Source: Halobacteriales archaeon SW_5_68_122 (GTDB lineage Archaea; Halobacteriota; Halobacteria; Halobacteriales; Haloarculaceae). Taken from it: a stretch of DNA of 8,399 nucleotides. The position numbers were made by a program, and so were the translations under genes. This document shows, one piece after another, positions 6,906 to 8,399 of the stretch (the stretch's first letter is position 1; the number at the start of each line of letters is the position of its first letter). A model generated the notes under the pieces. That model had not been told where the DNA came from. It saw only the letters and a list, made by a program, of their open reading frames with translations, and ran no database searches. Location: NCBI GenBank assembly GCA_003022815.1, contig PXSL01000089.1, positions 1 through 8,399 of the forward strand. Reading direction: 5' to 3'.

Positions 6906-8129
6906 ATGGGTGTTCCGGTGCCGCTCGGCGAGGGGACGGTCGACGTCGAGTTGCCCGACTGCTCGGTGACCGTCGCCGAACCGCCCGGCGGCGAGGCGGT
7001 CGACGTCCGGGCGGCCGCCGAGGCCGCCGTTACCGACCCTGCCGGCCCGCGAGTGACCGACCTGGTGTCGCCGAACGACACCGTCGCCGTCGTCGTCACC
7101 GATATCACCCGGGCGACGCCGGACGACGTGCTCGTCGACGTCCTGCTGTCGGAACTGCGGCGGGTCGGTGTCTACCGCGAACAGGTGACCGTCGTTGTCG
7201 GCCTCGGGCTGCACCGTCCGATGACCGACGCGGAACTGGAGACGATGCTGGGCGAGCACGCCGACCTGGCGGTCAACCACGACCCCGACGAGGCCGTCGA
7301 GGTCGGGACCGTCGACGGGACGCCCATCGAACTGAACCGCCGGGTGGCGATGGCCGACCGCGTGCTCTCGACGGGGATGGTCGAGCCGCACCAGTACGCG
7401 GGCTTCTCCGGCGGCGGCAAGACCGTCGCCATCGGCGCCGGCGGCGACCCGCTCATTCGCCACACGCACGGCCCAGAGATGCTCTCGCAGGAGGGCGTCC
7501 GGCTCGGCCGCGTCGCGGACAACCCCTTCCGGGAGGCCGTCGACGAGGCGGGCGACGCCTGCGGGCTGGAGTTCTGCCTGAACGTCACCCACGGCCCCGC
7601 CGGAATCCTGGACGTGACGGCCGGCGAGCCGAGGCAGGTGGTCCGCGAACTGGCCGACAGCGCCCGCGAAGCCCTGTCGGTCGAGGTCGACGGGGAGTAC
7701 GACGCCGTCGTGGCCGGCGTCGGCGCGCCGAAGGACGCCAACCTCTATCAGGCCAGCCGGGCGGCGACCTACGCCGTCCTGGGCGCGAGGAACCCGCTCA
7801 GGGAGGGCGGTCGGGTCGTCGTACCCGCCGCGCTCCCCGAGGGCGCCGGCGAGGGCACCGGCGAACAGCGGTTCCACGAGCGACTCTCCGCCGCCAAGGA
7901 CGCCGAATCGCTGTATGAGGCGATGCGCTCGGGCTACGACCCGGGCGCCCAGCGGGCGTTCGTCCTCGCGCGGGCGCTCCGCGAGCACGACGTGTACGTG
8001 ACGAACAGCCGGGCGCCGTCGGTGGTCGAGAACTGCCTCATGGAGGCCGAGGCCACCGTCGCCGACGCCGTCGAGGCCGGCAGCGACGTGCTGGTCGTGC
8101 CGGACGCGCTGAACACGCTGCTGGTCTGA
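6906..8129 (+). CDS. larA: LarA-family nickel-pincer 2-hydroxyacid racemase/epimerase
   Basis: LarA lactate racemase uses the nickel-pincer nucleotide cofactor to move a hydride at the 2-carbon of lactate; homologues act on other 2-hydroxyacids. The 407-residue protein has the normal family length (Lactiplantibacillus plantarum LarA is about 424). Active-site positions line up: His103 in GLHRPMTD (LarA His108), His162 in EPHQYAGFSGGGK (His174), Lys172 exactly 10 residues later (Lys184, cofactor attachment), and His188 another 16 residues on (His200, nickel ligand). DITRATP near 66-72 is also conserved. The usual GGRK is GGGK here. ATG 6906 lies 3 nt after the rtcB stop, so the genes are probably co-transcribed and translationally coupled. 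The cofactor-synthesis genes larB, larC and larE are not in the window. The substrate could be lactate or another 2-hydroxyacid; the family is clear, the substrate is not. Confidence 0.88.
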   Translation: MGVPVPLGEGTVDVELPDCSVTVAEPPGGEAVDVRAAAEAAVTDPAGPRVTDLVSPNDTVAVVVTDITRATPDDVLVDVLLSELRRVGVYREQVTVVVGLGLHRPMTDAELETMLGEHADLAVNHDPDEAVEVGTVDGTPIELNRRVAMADRVLSTGMVEPHQYAGFSGGGKTVAIGAGGDPLIRHTHGPEMLSQEGVRLGRVADNPFREAVDEAGDACGLEFCLNVTHGPAGILDVTAGEPRQVVRELADSAREALSVEVDGEYDAVVAGVGAPKDANLYQASRAATYAVLGARNPLREGGRVVVPAALPEGAGEGTGEQRFHERLSAAKDAESLYEAMRSGYDPGAQRAFVLARALREHDVYVTNSRAPSVVENCLMEAEATVADAVEAGSDVLVVPDALNTLLV

Positions 8130-8138
8130 ACTCGAACC

Positions 8139-8166
8139 GAGCGCGAGTCGGCGGTCGACTCGGCTC
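8139..8166. other. Hairpin in the convergent gap after larA
   Basis: GAGC-g-CGAGTC (8139-8149) pairs with GACTCG-GCTC (8157-8166), giving ten base pairs with one bulged G and a 7-nt loop. It begins 10 nt after the larA stop, in the 101-nt gap between converging genes, where it could mark transcript ends on either strand. There is no T-run, so a terminator role is only a guess. Confidence 0.35.
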
Positions 8167-8230
8167 CCCGCCCGGACCGTTCGGCGCCGACCGCGGGTTC
8201 GACGTCACTGTCGGCCAACACGGGCCAGAG

Positions 8231-8399
8231 TCAGTTGTCGGTCGAGACGGGGACGCCCTCGTCGTCGATTTCGGCCATCACGCGGTCATGGAACTCCTGC
8301 AGGACGGCCGACTCGTCCTCGGCGAGGACGACGTCGCTGGCCATCAGCGTCGCAAGCCCGAAGGCCCGTGGCGTCGGCGAGTCGACCCGGTGGACGGCG
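8231..8399 (-). CDS. C-terminal fragment of an unidentified protein, possibly an Lhr/DEAD-box-type helicase
   Basis: Fifty-five C-terminal residues are visible, ending at the TGA at 8231-8233; the rest lies beyond the right edge. The segment reads VHRVDSPTPRAFGLATLMAS, then an acidic helix-like region and MAEIDDEGVPVSTDN. It has the composition of a haloarchaeal cytoplasmic protein and ends in a short disordered tail. The pattern of a Ser/Pro-Thr-Pro turn, a helix with SDVVLAEDE and a final helix reminds me of the C-termini of large archaeal helicase-related proteins, but no diagnostic motif is in view and this is a weak recollection, not a demonstration. The gene converges on larA with a 101-nt gap. 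Confidence 0.6.
   Translation of the reverse strand, partial: AVHRVDSPTPRAFGLATLMASDVVLAEDESAVLQEFHDRVMAEIDDEGVPVSTDN

Noticed and set aside
6615..7988. Long minus-strand open frame (457 codons) opposite rtcB and larA
   Set aside because: It spans the boundary of two well-supported plus-strand genes and shows no recognisable domain; it is a codon-bias shadow.

Overview
The window looks like chromosomal DNA from a haloarchaeon (class Halobacteria). It is strongly GC-rich, the encoded proteins are very rich in Asp and Glu, and the predicted promoters are archaeal BRE/TATA-like elements about 27-35 nt upstream of start codons, which suggests leaderless mRNAs. I see no CRISPR array, rRNA, tRNA or insertion sequence. 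The only mobile element is an intein.

Layout. (1) 1-537, minus strand: the start of a zinc-ribbon NUDIX hydrolase that runs off the left edge, preceded by a 91-residue membrane protein with a C-terminal zinc ribbon. (2) 747-3863: a divergent beta-oxidation pair. On the minus strand is a fused 3-hydroxyacyl-CoA dehydrogenase/enoyl-CoA hydratase. On the plus strand is an acyl-CoA dehydrogenase. They share a 131-bp promoter region carrying a 9-nt inverted repeat. (3) 3864-4116: a non-coding gap with a T-run and several hairpins. (4) 4117-8129, plus strand: the RNA ligase gene rtcB, interrupted by a homing-endonuclease intein exactly before its metal-binding cysteine, followed after 3 nt by a LarA-type nickel-pincer racemase gene. 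(5) 8231-8399, minus strand: the C-terminal end of an unidentified protein that converges on larA.

Function. The acyl-CoA dehydrogenase and the fused dehydrogenase/hydratase would catalyse the first three steps of acyl-CoA oxidation (dehydrogenation, hydration, second dehydrogenation). RtcB joins tRNA halves after intron removal. The larA product would racemise or epimerise a 2-hydroxyacid. No functional link between RtcB and LarA is obvious; they are probably just co-transcribed.

The most striking observation is that three consecutive genes each appear to lack an internal segment. The dehydrogenase/hydratase fusion lacks roughly 30 codons and is frameshifted (near 885-900). The acyl-CoA dehydrogenase lacks roughly 15 codons in frame (near 3018-3026). 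The rtcB intein lacks roughly 25-40 codons and is frameshifted (near 5278-5290). Outside these points all three are well conserved. RtcB cannot be made from the sequence as written, so assembly or sequence error is a serious alternative to genuine gene decay. I do not see a convincing undescribed multi-gene system here; the intein-in-RtcB architecture and the lesion pattern are the points worth following up.
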